A stretch of 8,065 nucleotides of DNA from an uncultured Erysipelotrichaceae bacterium. Lineage in GTDB: Bacteria > Bacillota_I > Bacilli_A > Erysipelotrichales > Erysipelotrichaceae. The position numbers and the translations under genes were made by a program. Shown here piece after piece: positions 1 to 5,493 of this stretch (the first letter of the stretch is position 1; each line of letters opens with the position of its first letter). The stretch covers positions 1-8,065 of the forward strand of contig CADBLN010000006.1 of assembly GCA_902795525.1 (NCBI GenBank). The letters are read 5' to 3'. Under the pieces are notes generated by a model. It made no database searches. It saw nothing but the letters and a program-made list of their open reading frames with translations, and was not told the DNA's origin.

Positions 1-1292
1 TCTAATATTTGAGAAGCATTCACATAGTCTTTTCTTCTTTTCTTTAAATTCAATCCCATGCCAAGCGTTAAAATCTGATCCATATATTCTTCATCTTTGA
101 AATAGATATCATATTTATCACTGTGGTATTCTTTCACAAATCCTTTTAAATAATCCTTCATTTCATCTAATGAAAATGATGATAAGTAGGTTTTACAGAT
201 ATTATTTAACTTATCCAAATCAAACAATGTTCCAGATTGGCCCATCTTATCCAATGAGAACTTAAACTCTTCAATGTTTGCTTCTGGATTCTTTAAATAC
301 CATTCTTCAAAGTTCCAATTCAAAATTGTCATCAAATAAATCTTAACCGCATATGGATGATAGCCAAGGCTACGATAATAATCTAATGATAACTCTGGGT
401 CCTTTCTCTTGGATAGTTTCCTCTTGGTTCCCGTTTCATCTATCTTCATCAATACTGTTGTATGGGCATATTTTGGTAAAGGAAATCCTAACATGTCAAA
501 TAGTTCCAGATGAATGTTTAAAGTTCCTAACCATTCTTCACCTCTTAAAACAATTGTGGTATGCATCAAATGGTCGTCAATCGCATGAGCAAAATGATAT
601 GTTGGAATGCCATCGGTTTTGATGATTACCGCATCCATATTATTCTCAACAACTACAATGTCTCCCTTGATTTCATCATGAAAAGTATGCTTGCTTTCAG
701 GGTTACCCATTGATTTCATTCTAATGACAAATGGTTTATTTTGTCTTAACTGCTCCTCAACTTTTTCCATGCTGGCATCTCTCCAAACAGCCCACTTTCC
801 ATAATAACCTGTTCCTTCATTTAGAGATGTTTGTTTTTCTCTTATTTCATTTAATTCCTCTTCGCTACAAAAACAAGGGTATGCCTTACCTTCACTAATT
901 AACTTCTTAGCATAAGTTTGGTATACTTCAGCCCGTTGCCTTTGATAGAAAGGTCCATAAACACTATTTGATTCGACCTCTGCACCTTCATCAAACTTGA
1001 TATCAAAATAATCAAAACAAGATAAGATGGTTTCAACAGCTCCATCAACTTTTCTCTTTAAATCTGTATCTTCAATTCTTAAATAGAAAACCCCTCCACT
1101 TTGATGGGCGACCCTTTCATCTGCCAAGGCACCATAGAGATTTCCAAGGTGAATAAAACCAGTAGGAGATGGTGCAATTCTTAAAACTTCAGCCCCTTCT
1201 TTTAAATCTCTTTGTGGATATAGTTGTTCATAATACTCAACATCATGTTTGATGTTAGGAAATAATAAATCTGCTAATTTTTGATAATCCAT
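1..1292 (-). CDS. gltX: Glutamate--tRNA ligase (GltX), 3' end beyond the window
   Basis: This is a class I aminoacyl-tRNA synthetase that attaches glutamate to tRNA-Glu in the cytoplasm. 430 codons are visible without stop or frameshift; the C-terminal anticodon-binding end lies left of position 1. The start ATG at 1292 follows a perfect AGGAGG with a 5-nt spacer. Seen in order: an N-terminal extension (about residues 1-38), the APSPTG segment with the HIGH-type motif HLGN (48-51), LRIEDTD just downstream, a PCFC cysteine pair, HAIDDHLM, RGEEW, and an intact KLSKR loop (292-296). E. coli GluRS begins almost directly at the APSPTG segment, so the extension is notable; from memory, clostridial GluRS proteins carry a similar one (SKLADLLFP-like). 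It is the second gene of an operon after the MetRS-like gene, 9 nt apart. Whether it is discriminating or non-discriminating cannot be judged here. Family assignment is very secure. Confidence 0.96.
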   Translation of the reverse strand, partial: MDYQKLADLLFPNIKHDVEYYEQLYPQRDLKEGAEVLRIAPSPTGFIHLGNLYGALADERVAHQSGGVFYLRIEDTDLKRKVDGAVETILSCFDYFDIKFDEGAEVESNSVYGPFYQRQRAEVYQTYAKKLISEGKAYPCFCSEEELNEIREKQTSLNEGTGYYGKWAVWRDASMEKVEEQLRQNKPFVIRMKSMGNPESKHTFHDEIKGDIVVVENNMDAVIIKTDGIPTYHFAHAIDDHLMHTTIVLRGEEWLGTLNIHLELFDMLGFPLPKYAHTTVLMKIDETGTKRKLSKRKDPELSLDYYRSLGYHPYAVKIYLMTILNWNFEEWYLKNPEANIEEFKFSLDKMGQSGTLFDLDKLNNICKTYLSSFSLDEMKDYLKGFVKEYHSDKYDIYFKDEEYMDQILTLGMGLNLKKRRKDYVNASQIL

Positions 1293-1297
1293 ACTTA

Positions 1298-1304
1298 CCT
1301 CCTA
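1298..1304 (-). promoter_or_regulatory. gltX ribosome binding site fused to the upstream stop codon
   Basis: On the minus strand the sequence reads TAGGAGGTAAGTATG. The TAG stop of the MetRS-like gene (1304-1302) shares bases with the AGGAGG of gltX (1303-1298), which sits 5 nt from the gltX ATG. A ribosome finishing the first gene therefore covers the start site of the second. Translational coupling is inferred; the base arrangement is seen directly. Confidence 0.85.
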
Positions 1305-3278
1305 GACAAACTGGCTTGGATGTTTTTCAAAGAAATCTTCCTTTGCCTCTAGTTCTTTTATCTGATGGTTTTCCTTATCTTCCAAGAAGAAATATATATC
1401 TTCAAAAGCGTTTTCCCAATCCCATACTCTTTCATCCAAATTCATATAGGAAATAGTCTTCTCGCAACCACTTGGCACAATTGGATGAGACAATAAAGTC
1501 GCAACCCTAACCATATGGAAACAGTCTATAACTGTTTGTTTTCTTAAAACATCATCATTTTCCTTATCAGCTTGTGTGATGTTCCTTGCCCAATATTTAT
1601 TAGCTTGTCTTATATATGTATCTAAGATGTTCATCACAATGTGGAAGTCAAACTTATACATTGTTCTTTCATAATTAAGAATTGTTTCTTTTGCCTGTTG
1701 TACAACTTCTTCACTGACTGCTCCATAAGGAATCTTATTATCATAATATTTCTGTGAAGTGTAGAAACATGATCTGATTAATCTATTTAAAACATTTGTG
1801 AATAAGTTACCTTGAGCTAGTACCGGATCTTGTTCATTTTCATTAGCATTTGGATTTAGTGGTTTAGGCATAAAGCTTACTGACTTATTTCCTAAAGCTA
1901 AGGCCAGGAAATGAGCTCTTAATTGTTCAGCCGTATAATAGTCCAATAAGTCCGCAGCCATTGGAGGTTTTACTTCACCTGAACTACTTGCCTTTTTATC
2001 TAAAAACAGGATGTGGTGGTTTGCGACTAGTGTAGGCAAACACAATTCACCTTTCTTAGGATGTATGTTTAAATCATGACCATTTTGAGCCATGAACATT
2101 GGCATTTGTGCTACACCATAGAAATAAATGTTATCCTGTCCAATAAACTGATAAACACCAGCTTCTGGATCACACCAATACTCCTTATATTCCTCTTCAC
2201 TCTTACCCATTCTCTTTAAATAAGTCTTGGTAAATGAGATAGGTGCCCACAATGATTCTGGCCAAACCCAGACAGTTAAGCCTTTTTCTCCTTCAAGCTC
2301 AACAGCAGGTACGCCCCATTCAATATTTCCAGTAAGCCTTAATGGAACTAAAGTCTTACTTGTCCTATATCTAATGCCATTCTTAGTCAAAATATCACAA
2401 GCTATTTCTCTATCATGTAATTTCTTAAACTCTATTGTGAATGAGTCTTTTACATTTTCCAAATCAGTATGTGTGTGCTCAGGCAATTGGTCTTTTATCT
2501 TTAAATATGTTTCAATGCCTTCTTTACGAACATAAATGCCAGGCTTTTCCAATGACTCTTTCATCGTTTCAGTTACAACCTTACGAACATTTTCTTTTTT
2601 TGAAATGTCATCAATATATTCTTCCAAGACCTCTTGGCATTCAGTCAATTTAAAATACCAATTCACAACGTCTCTCATTTCAGGTGTGTCGCCTGTTAAA
2701 GTGCTCTTTGGGTCAATTAAGTCCTCAGGCATATATTGGTGCCCCAAATCACATTCATCCGCATAGCCTTTTTCTGATTGGCAATTCTTGATAGGACACT
2801 TGCCAACCACTTGTCTGCCATTTAAGAAACATCCTGCCTTAGTATCATAGAATTGCTTAGTAACCATTTTTTCTAGCCAGCCATTTTCATATAAGGTGGT
2901 GATAAACTCATCGCTATATTTGGCATGAATGTCTTTACTATCACCTAATCCACTAGCCGCAAAAATGTTTAGACTGATCTCATAATCCTTTAGGGTTTGA
3001 GCTTGAGCTTCATGGTTCTCTCTTACATAGTCTTCAATTGTTCCAGTAAAACCTTCACTTTCAACCTTCTTACGATATCCTTCCGCAATTGGAGATCCAT
3101 AACAATCAGTTCCCGAAACAAAAATAACGTTATCTTTACCGATTCTATCTCTTAAAAAACGTGCAAAAACATCAGCAAACACATACATGCCGCCAATATG
3201 GCCAAAATGTAACGTTTTATTACCATAAGGCATCCCGCCTGTTATAACTGCTCTCTTTGGAAATTTAGGTCTATCCAT
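1302..3278 (-). CDS. Methionyl-tRNA-synthetase-like class I tRNA ligase with atypical active site
   Basis: The 658-residue protein follows the MetRS layout: a GGMPYGNKTLHFGHIGG signature loop (14-30; HIGH-type HFGH at 24-27), VSGTDCYGSPI (55-64), a zinc-knuckle-like insert (C161, C166, C176, H180), NIEWGVP (318-324), FIGQDNIYF (378-386) and an alpha-helical C-terminal region. No EMAP-type tRNA-binding domain is present. Two features depart from normal MetRS. The KMSKS loop is K-A-S-S-S (429-433), lacking the second catalytic lysine, and residues expected in the methionine pocket differ (for example Y387 where E. coli has H301). About 65 residues before NIEWGVP look like a lineage-specific insertion. 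The ATG at 3278 has AGGGGG 8 nt upstream, a wobble version of AGGAGG. It probably belongs to the divergent Bacillota family often labelled simply 'class I tRNA ligase'. It is co-transcribed with gltX. A canonical metG may exist elsewhere; I therefore give no symbol. Confidence 0.85.
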   Translation of the reverse strand: MDRPKFPKRAVITGGMPYGNKTLHFGHIGGMYVFADVFARFLRDRIGKDNVIFVSGTDCYGSPIAEGYRKKVESEGFTGTIEDYVRENHEAQAQTLKDYEISLNIFAASGLGDSKDIHAKYSDEFITTLYENGWLEKMVTKQFYDTKAGCFLNGRQVVGKCPIKNCQSEKGYADECDLGHQYMPEDLIDPKSTLTGDTPEMRDVVNWYFKLTECQEVLEEYIDDISKKENVRKVVTETMKESLEKPGIYVRKEGIETYLKIKDQLPEHTHTDLENVKDSFTIEFKKLHDREIACDILTKNGIRYRTSKTLVPLRLTGNIEWGVPAVELEGEKGLTVWVWPESLWAPISFTKTYLKRMGKSEEEYKEYWCDPEAGVYQFIGQDNIYFYGVAQMPMFMAQNGHDLNIHPKKGELCLPTLVANHHILFLDKKASSSGEVKPPMAADLLDYYTAEQLRAHFLALALGNKSVSFMPKPLNPNANENEQDPVLAQGNLFTNVLNRLIRSCFYTSQKYYDNKIPYGAVSEEVVQQAKETILNYERTMYKFDFHIVMNILDTYIRQANKYWARNITQADKENDDVLRKQTVIDCFHMVRVATLLSHPIVPSGCEKTISYMNLDERVWDWENAFEDIYFFLEDKENHQIKELEAKEDFFEKHPSQFV

Positions 3279-3302
3279 AAACTCATCCCCCTAATCGTCA
3301 TT

Positions 3303-3311
3303 ATTATACCA
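3303..3311 (-). promoter_or_regulatory. Extended -10 promoter of the MetRS-like/gltX operon
   Basis: The minus strand reads TGGTATAAT, a perfect TATAAT (3308-3303) with the TGn extension. The ATG at 3278 is 24 nt past the hexamer, giving a leader of roughly 18 nt. No good -35 is found at 16-18 nt; that position falls inside the preceding terminator hairpin, which fits an extended -10 promoter that does not depend on a -35. Confidence 0.7.
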
Positions 3312-3336
3312 TAACAAAAGAGTGCTAACGCACTCT
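3312..3336 (-). terminator. Rho-independent terminator after the DUF4003-type gene
   Basis: On the minus strand a 7-bp stem AGAGTGC/GCACTCT with a GTTA loop is followed by TTTTGTT. It lies about 120 nt after the stop codon of the upstream gene and ends just before the next promoter. The T-run is short and interrupted, so readthrough into the synthetase operon is possible. Confidence 0.7.
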
Positions 3337-3457
3337 ATTCTACCTTGTTTTCTACAGTTAATCTTAAGGTCTCATTTAACTCCATGATATTGTTTTAACT
3401 AATGTCTGTAAGCAGTTTTTGTTAATTTGGAATAATAGGAGTTTACCTTTACTTCTA
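3337..3457. other. Noncoding stretch between the DUF4003-type gene and its terminator
   Basis: About 120 nt of AT-rich sequence form the 3' untranslated region of the upstream operon. I checked both strands for a T-box (AGGGTGGNACCGCG-like), which often precedes synthetase genes, and see none. The only open frame, 16 codons at 3385-3335 on the minus strand, has no ribosome binding site. No other structure stands out. Confidence 0.5.
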
Positions 3458-4408
3458 TCAATGGGCTGCGGCTGCAGCTGCTGCAGCTTGAGCATCTATT
3501 GCCCTTCTTAAGCTTGTATAAAGAATTACGTTTTCAATCACCTTGTCTTCAGGTTTATATGCCTTTGTTACTAACAGGGCCGCATATGATAATCTTTCAT
3601 TCCTCACCATTGACCAGCCAAAACCTTTATTAGTGTAAAGATAATCATTTACTTCTTTAATTTGATAGAATGCCTCATCTTCATCTATGTCAATTAAAGA
3701 TAGTACTGCTAAAGCAATAGAACCATATCCCTTCCCAAAGTTTAGCTTTTCATCCTTAAATCGCTGATATAGCCTTTTTAGTTTCTCCACTTTTAGCCCA
3801 GGAGCTCCCATGTCAATTGAAAGAATGTGACTAAGTTCTTGGTTATTGGAACTTTTGTATTCATTTTTCAATATCCTATAGTTCTCATCCATCTCCAATA
3901 ACAAGTTATCAATATCGATGTTTGAAACAGCTAATATAGCCGCAAATACAATGTCATCATTGTTTGTTAGGAAGGAATGATCTTTCTTCATTTGTTGAAA
4001 AATTAGTTTTGTTTTTGTAATGTAATGATCCAGTTCTTCTTCAGCTATCTGATCATAAATTATCATCGCAGATATAATCGCAAATTCACTCTTAAAGACC
4101 TTGTTATCCTGGAGCTTATCATAAATTGAACTAACCATGTCGAAGTATTTTTGACCATCGTTTTCCAAAGACATTTTAGAGATAAATGGCACACGAACAT
4201 GACCTCTATAGTTGGAAAAAATAGACGCATTTTTCTTTAATGTCTCCTTACAAGCTGAGATCCTACTTTTAGTTGTTAGTACCCCTTGATTTGTTAGAAT
4301 CATGGCTCCATTGATTCTCATTGAAACACTATCCCATTGAAAACACTCATCTAGAATTTTTTTGTTTTCAACAAACAGCTCGCATAAATCTAATAATTTT
4401 TCATTCAT
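3458..4408 (-). CDS. DUF4003-type protein with C-terminal poly-alanine tail
   Basis: The 316-residue soluble, mostly helical protein matches, by recollected pattern, the DUF4003 family of Bacillota, which has no established function. Supporting marks are the N-terminal ELFVENKKILDECFQW segment, HSFLTNNDDIVFAAILAV in the middle (about 144-161), repeated helix pairs of similar length, and a GFGWS segment followed by a hydrophobic helix (YAALLV). No signal peptide, transmembrane segment or catalytic motif is visible. The last residues are AQ, eight alanines and H; the alanine codons mix GCT, GCA and GCC, so the tract is not a simple trinucleotide expansion. The ATG at 4408 lies one nt after the TAA of the upstream small gene and has no clear Shine-Dalgarno sequence, so translation probably depends on reinitiation. 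It is the last gene of the ispF operon. The family call is fairly good; function is unknown. Confidence 0.75.
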   Translation of the reverse strand: MNEKLLDLCELFVENKKILDECFQWDSVSMRINGAMILTNQGVLTTKSRISACKETLKKNASIFSNYRGHVRVPFISKMSLENDGQKYFDMVSSIYDKLQDNKVFKSEFAIISAMIIYDQIAEEELDHYITKTKLIFQQMKKDHSFLTNNDDIVFAAILAVSNIDIDNLLLEMDENYRILKNEYKSSNNQELSHILSIDMGAPGLKVEKLKRLYQRFKDEKLNFGKGYGSIALAVLSLIDIDEDEAFYQIKEVNDYLYTNKGFGWSMVRNERLSYAALLVTKAYKPEDKVIENVILYTSLRRAIDAQAAAAAAAAH

Positions 4409-4409
4409 T

Positions 4410-4613
4410 TTAATTACTCATTTCTACTTCTATTATTTCATAACCTTCATTTTGCAAGACTTCACAAATCTCACCAATGTTCTCACTGGTATCAATAGTT
4501 ACTTCACTTTTCTTCTTATTTACATTAGCGTAAGTATCGCCAACTTCTTCCAAAACACTTTTTAAATACTTTGAATCATCAACTTCTTCCAAAACAATCT
4601 TATAACGATACAT
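4410..4613 (-). CDS. Small conserved-looking protein, predicted ferredoxin-like fold
   Basis: I do not recognise this 67-residue acidic protein. Its pattern fits a beta-alpha-beta-beta-alpha-beta fold: strand 3-10 (RYKIVLEE), helix 13-24, strand 26-32, strand 35-41 (SEVTIDT), helix 43-56, strand 58-64 (YEIIEVE). This resembles heavy-metal-associated (HMA) or ACT-type small domains, but the CxxC metal site of HMA is missing: the corresponding loop is VDDSKY and the only cysteine is C50. Metal transfer is therefore unlikely, and a binding or interaction role is more plausible. The start overlaps the ispF end by 14 nt, with GAGGTG 4 nt upstream of the ATG, and its stop is one nt from the next start. 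The well-formed ribosome binding site and operon position argue that it is a real gene. Confidence 0.75.
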   Translation of the reverse strand: MYRYKIVLEEVDDSKYLKSVLEEVGDTYANVNKKKSEVTIDTSENIGEICEVLQNEGYEIIEVEMSN

Positions 4614-5088
4614 GTTTCACCTCATCAATTAAAACAACAGCTTGTGATAAAGCTCCTTCTTTTCTTCCCACAAAACCTAAACCTTCGCCTCTGGTTGCTT
4701 TTATATTCACTTGTCTTAAATCACATTCCAAAATGCTTGAAATGTTCTCTCTCATTTGTAAGATATGTGGCGACATCTTAGGTTCTTCAATCATAATCAG
4801 TGCGTCAATATTCACAACTTCAAAACCCTGTTCATTCATCATATCTTTGACACTCTTAAGGATTATGCTAGAGGAAACACCTTTCCATTTTTCCTCATTA
4901 TCAGGAAAGTGAGCTCCTAAATCGCCCAAGCCCATTGCCCCAATTAATGCTTCCGCAATCGCATGGATTAAGATATCCGCATCGGAATGTCCTAACAGAC
5001 CTTTTTCATATGGAATCAAAACACCACCAATAACCAGTGGCCTTCCTTCTACTAATCTATGAACATCTGTTGATTGTCCTATTCTCAT
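4600..5088 (-). CDS. ispF: 2-C-methyl-D-erythritol 2,4-cyclodiphosphate synthase (IspF)
   Basis: IspF converts CDP-ME 2-phosphate to MEcPP with release of CMP, the fifth step of the non-mevalonate isoprenoid pathway; the family forms cytoplasmic trimers. The 162-residue product begins MRIGQSTDVHRL and carries metal ligands D8, H10 and H42, the GHSDAD segment (33-38), LGDLGAHFPD, and NIKATRGEGLGFVGRKEG near the end. E. coli IspF has TTTE where this protein has TRGE (132-135). The start at 5088 is chosen because it gives the family N-terminus and AGGTG lies 6 nt upstream; in-frame GTG (5097) and ATG (5094) overlap or abut that site. Length suits the family (about 155-160). No ispD is adjacent, so the pathway is dispersed. 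It is the first gene of a three-gene operon. Confidence 0.96.
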   Translation of the reverse strand: MRIGQSTDVHRLVEGRPLVIGGVLIPYEKGLLGHSDADILIHAIAEALIGAMGLGDLGAHFPDNEEKWKGVSSSIILKSVKDMMNEQGFEVVNIDALIMIEEPKMSPHILQMRENISSILECDLRQVNIKATRGEGLGFVGRKEGALSQAVVLIDEVKHVSL

Positions 5089-5216
5089 AAACATCACCTA
5101 TACTTATATTAATATATAAAATATATAAATAGAATATTGATATCTTTTTTTTACATGCTAAAATATATATTACTAAAGCATGATATCAATTATATATAAA
5201 AGAAAGGATTTTGAAT
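5089..5216. promoter_or_regulatory. Divergent AT-rich promoter region between ispF and ydbC
   Basis: This gap of about 128 nt is nearly all A and T and must hold promoters for both flanking transcripts. The plus-strand promoter can be assigned (see separate entry); the ispF promoter cannot, as several TATA-like hexamers compete. A 9-bp inverted repeat, ATTGATATC (5136-5144) and GATATCAAT (5182-5190), brackets the plus promoter, with a smaller pair CATGC (5154-5158) and GCATG (5178-5182) inside it. The left arm contains the -35 hexamer, so an operator role is conceivable. Confidence 0.5.
5137..5164 (+). promoter_or_regulatory. Promoter of ydbC
   Basis: TTGATA (5137-5142) is separated by 16 nt from TAAAAT (5159-5164), which is preceded by TGC, making an extended -10. 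The predicted start near 5171 gives a leader of about 45 nt ending in the AAAGGA ribosome binding site at 5203-5208. Confidence 0.55.
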
Positions 5217-5429
5217 ATGGATTTTGAATATGAAGTAGTGGAAACATTAGGCGTTCTATCAAGACAAAACAACGGATGGCAAAAAGAGCTTAACCTAGTA
5301 AGTTGGAACAAGAGAGAACCAATCTATGACATTAGAACTTGGAATCCTGACCATACTAAAATGGGAAAAGGTGTTACTTTAACTGCTGAAGAAGTTGCTG
5401 CTCTTAAAGAAGCTGTCGCAAAAATCTAA
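5217..5429 (+). CDS. YdbC-family PC4-like single-stranded nucleic-acid-binding protein
   Basis: The 70-residue protein is close to Lactococcus YdbC, a bacterial relative of the eukaryotic coactivator PC4 that binds single-stranded DNA as a dimer. Visible family marks are EVVETLGVLS (strands 1-2), the GWQKELNLVSWN segment, EPIYDIRTWNPDH, KMGKGVTLT, and a C-terminal helix from AEEVAAL onward. The basic and aromatic residues in W-Q-K-E-L and Y-D-I-R-T-W are those expected to contact nucleic acid in this fold. The start is the ATG at 5217, 8 nt after AAAGGA; an in-frame TTG at 5211 sits only 2 nt from that site and is unlikely. It is a single-gene unit with its own promoter and terminator. The precise cellular role in bacteria is not settled; transcription, replication or repair support are possibilities. 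Confidence 0.9.
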   Translation: MDFEYEVVETLGVLSRQNNGWQKELNLVSWNKREPIYDIRTWNPDHTKMGKGVTLTAEEVAALKEAVAKI

Positions 5430-5434
5430 CAACT

Positions 5435-5455
5435 AGAACCTTAGGGTTCTTTTTT
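5435..5455 (+). terminator. Rho-independent terminator of ydbC
   Basis: AGAACC (5435-5440) and GGTTCT (5445-5450) form a 6-bp stem with a TTAG loop, followed by a run of T to 5455. It begins 5 nt after the ydbC stop codon. The next promoter -10 lies 11 nt beyond. Confidence 0.85.
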
Positions 5456-5463
5456 AGAACATT

Positions 5464-5472
5464 TGTTATAAT
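5464..5472 (+). promoter_or_regulatory. Extended -10 promoter of the diguanylate cyclase gene
   Basis: TGTTATAAT gives a perfect TATAAT (5467-5472) with a TGn extension. The -35 position falls in the terminator of ydbC and shows no TTGACA-like hexamer. The expected start near 5479 leaves a leader of about 15 nt containing GGGGGT, a wobble version of the Shine-Dalgarno sequence. Confidence 0.65.
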
Positions 5473-5493
5473 GCTGTTGTGGGGGTATGTAGC

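Noticed and set aside
1..1292. Possible frameshift or decay in gltX
   Set aside because: Codon-by-codon reading of the visible part shows one continuous frame with all expected catalytic motifs; it is simply cut by the window edge.
3320..3328. GAGTGCTAA, identical to one half of the CIRCE heat-shock operator
   Set aside because: CIRCE needs TTAGCACTC and GAGTGCTAA nine nt apart. No second half-site is at that spacing on either side; the bases are explained by the terminator stem and loop.
3335..3385. Short minus-strand frame MELNETLRLTVENKVE as a possible leader peptide
   Set aside because: It has no ribosome binding site, ends inside the terminator stem and lies upstream of the mapped-looking promoter, so it is not in the leader of the synthetase operon.
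4571..4912. Plus-strand open frame opposite ispF and the small gene
   Set aside because: It has no family resemblance, is antisense to a clear ispF and has no promoter or ribosome site; similar antisense frames opposite the synthetase gene (2227-2766) were dismissed for the same reason.
5089..5097. GTG or ATG start three or two codons earlier for ispF
   Set aside because: Both overlap or abut the AGGTG ribosome site; the ATG at 5088 gives the usual MRIG N-terminus.
5211..5216. TTG start for the YdbC-family protein
   Set aside because: The AAAGGA site is only 2 nt away, while the ATG at 5217 has an 8-nt spacer and matches the family N-terminus.
5479..5493. Earlier GTG start for the diguanylate cyclase
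   Set aside because: It sits at the predicted transcription start with no room for a ribosome site; the ATG at 5494 has GGGGGT at good spacing.
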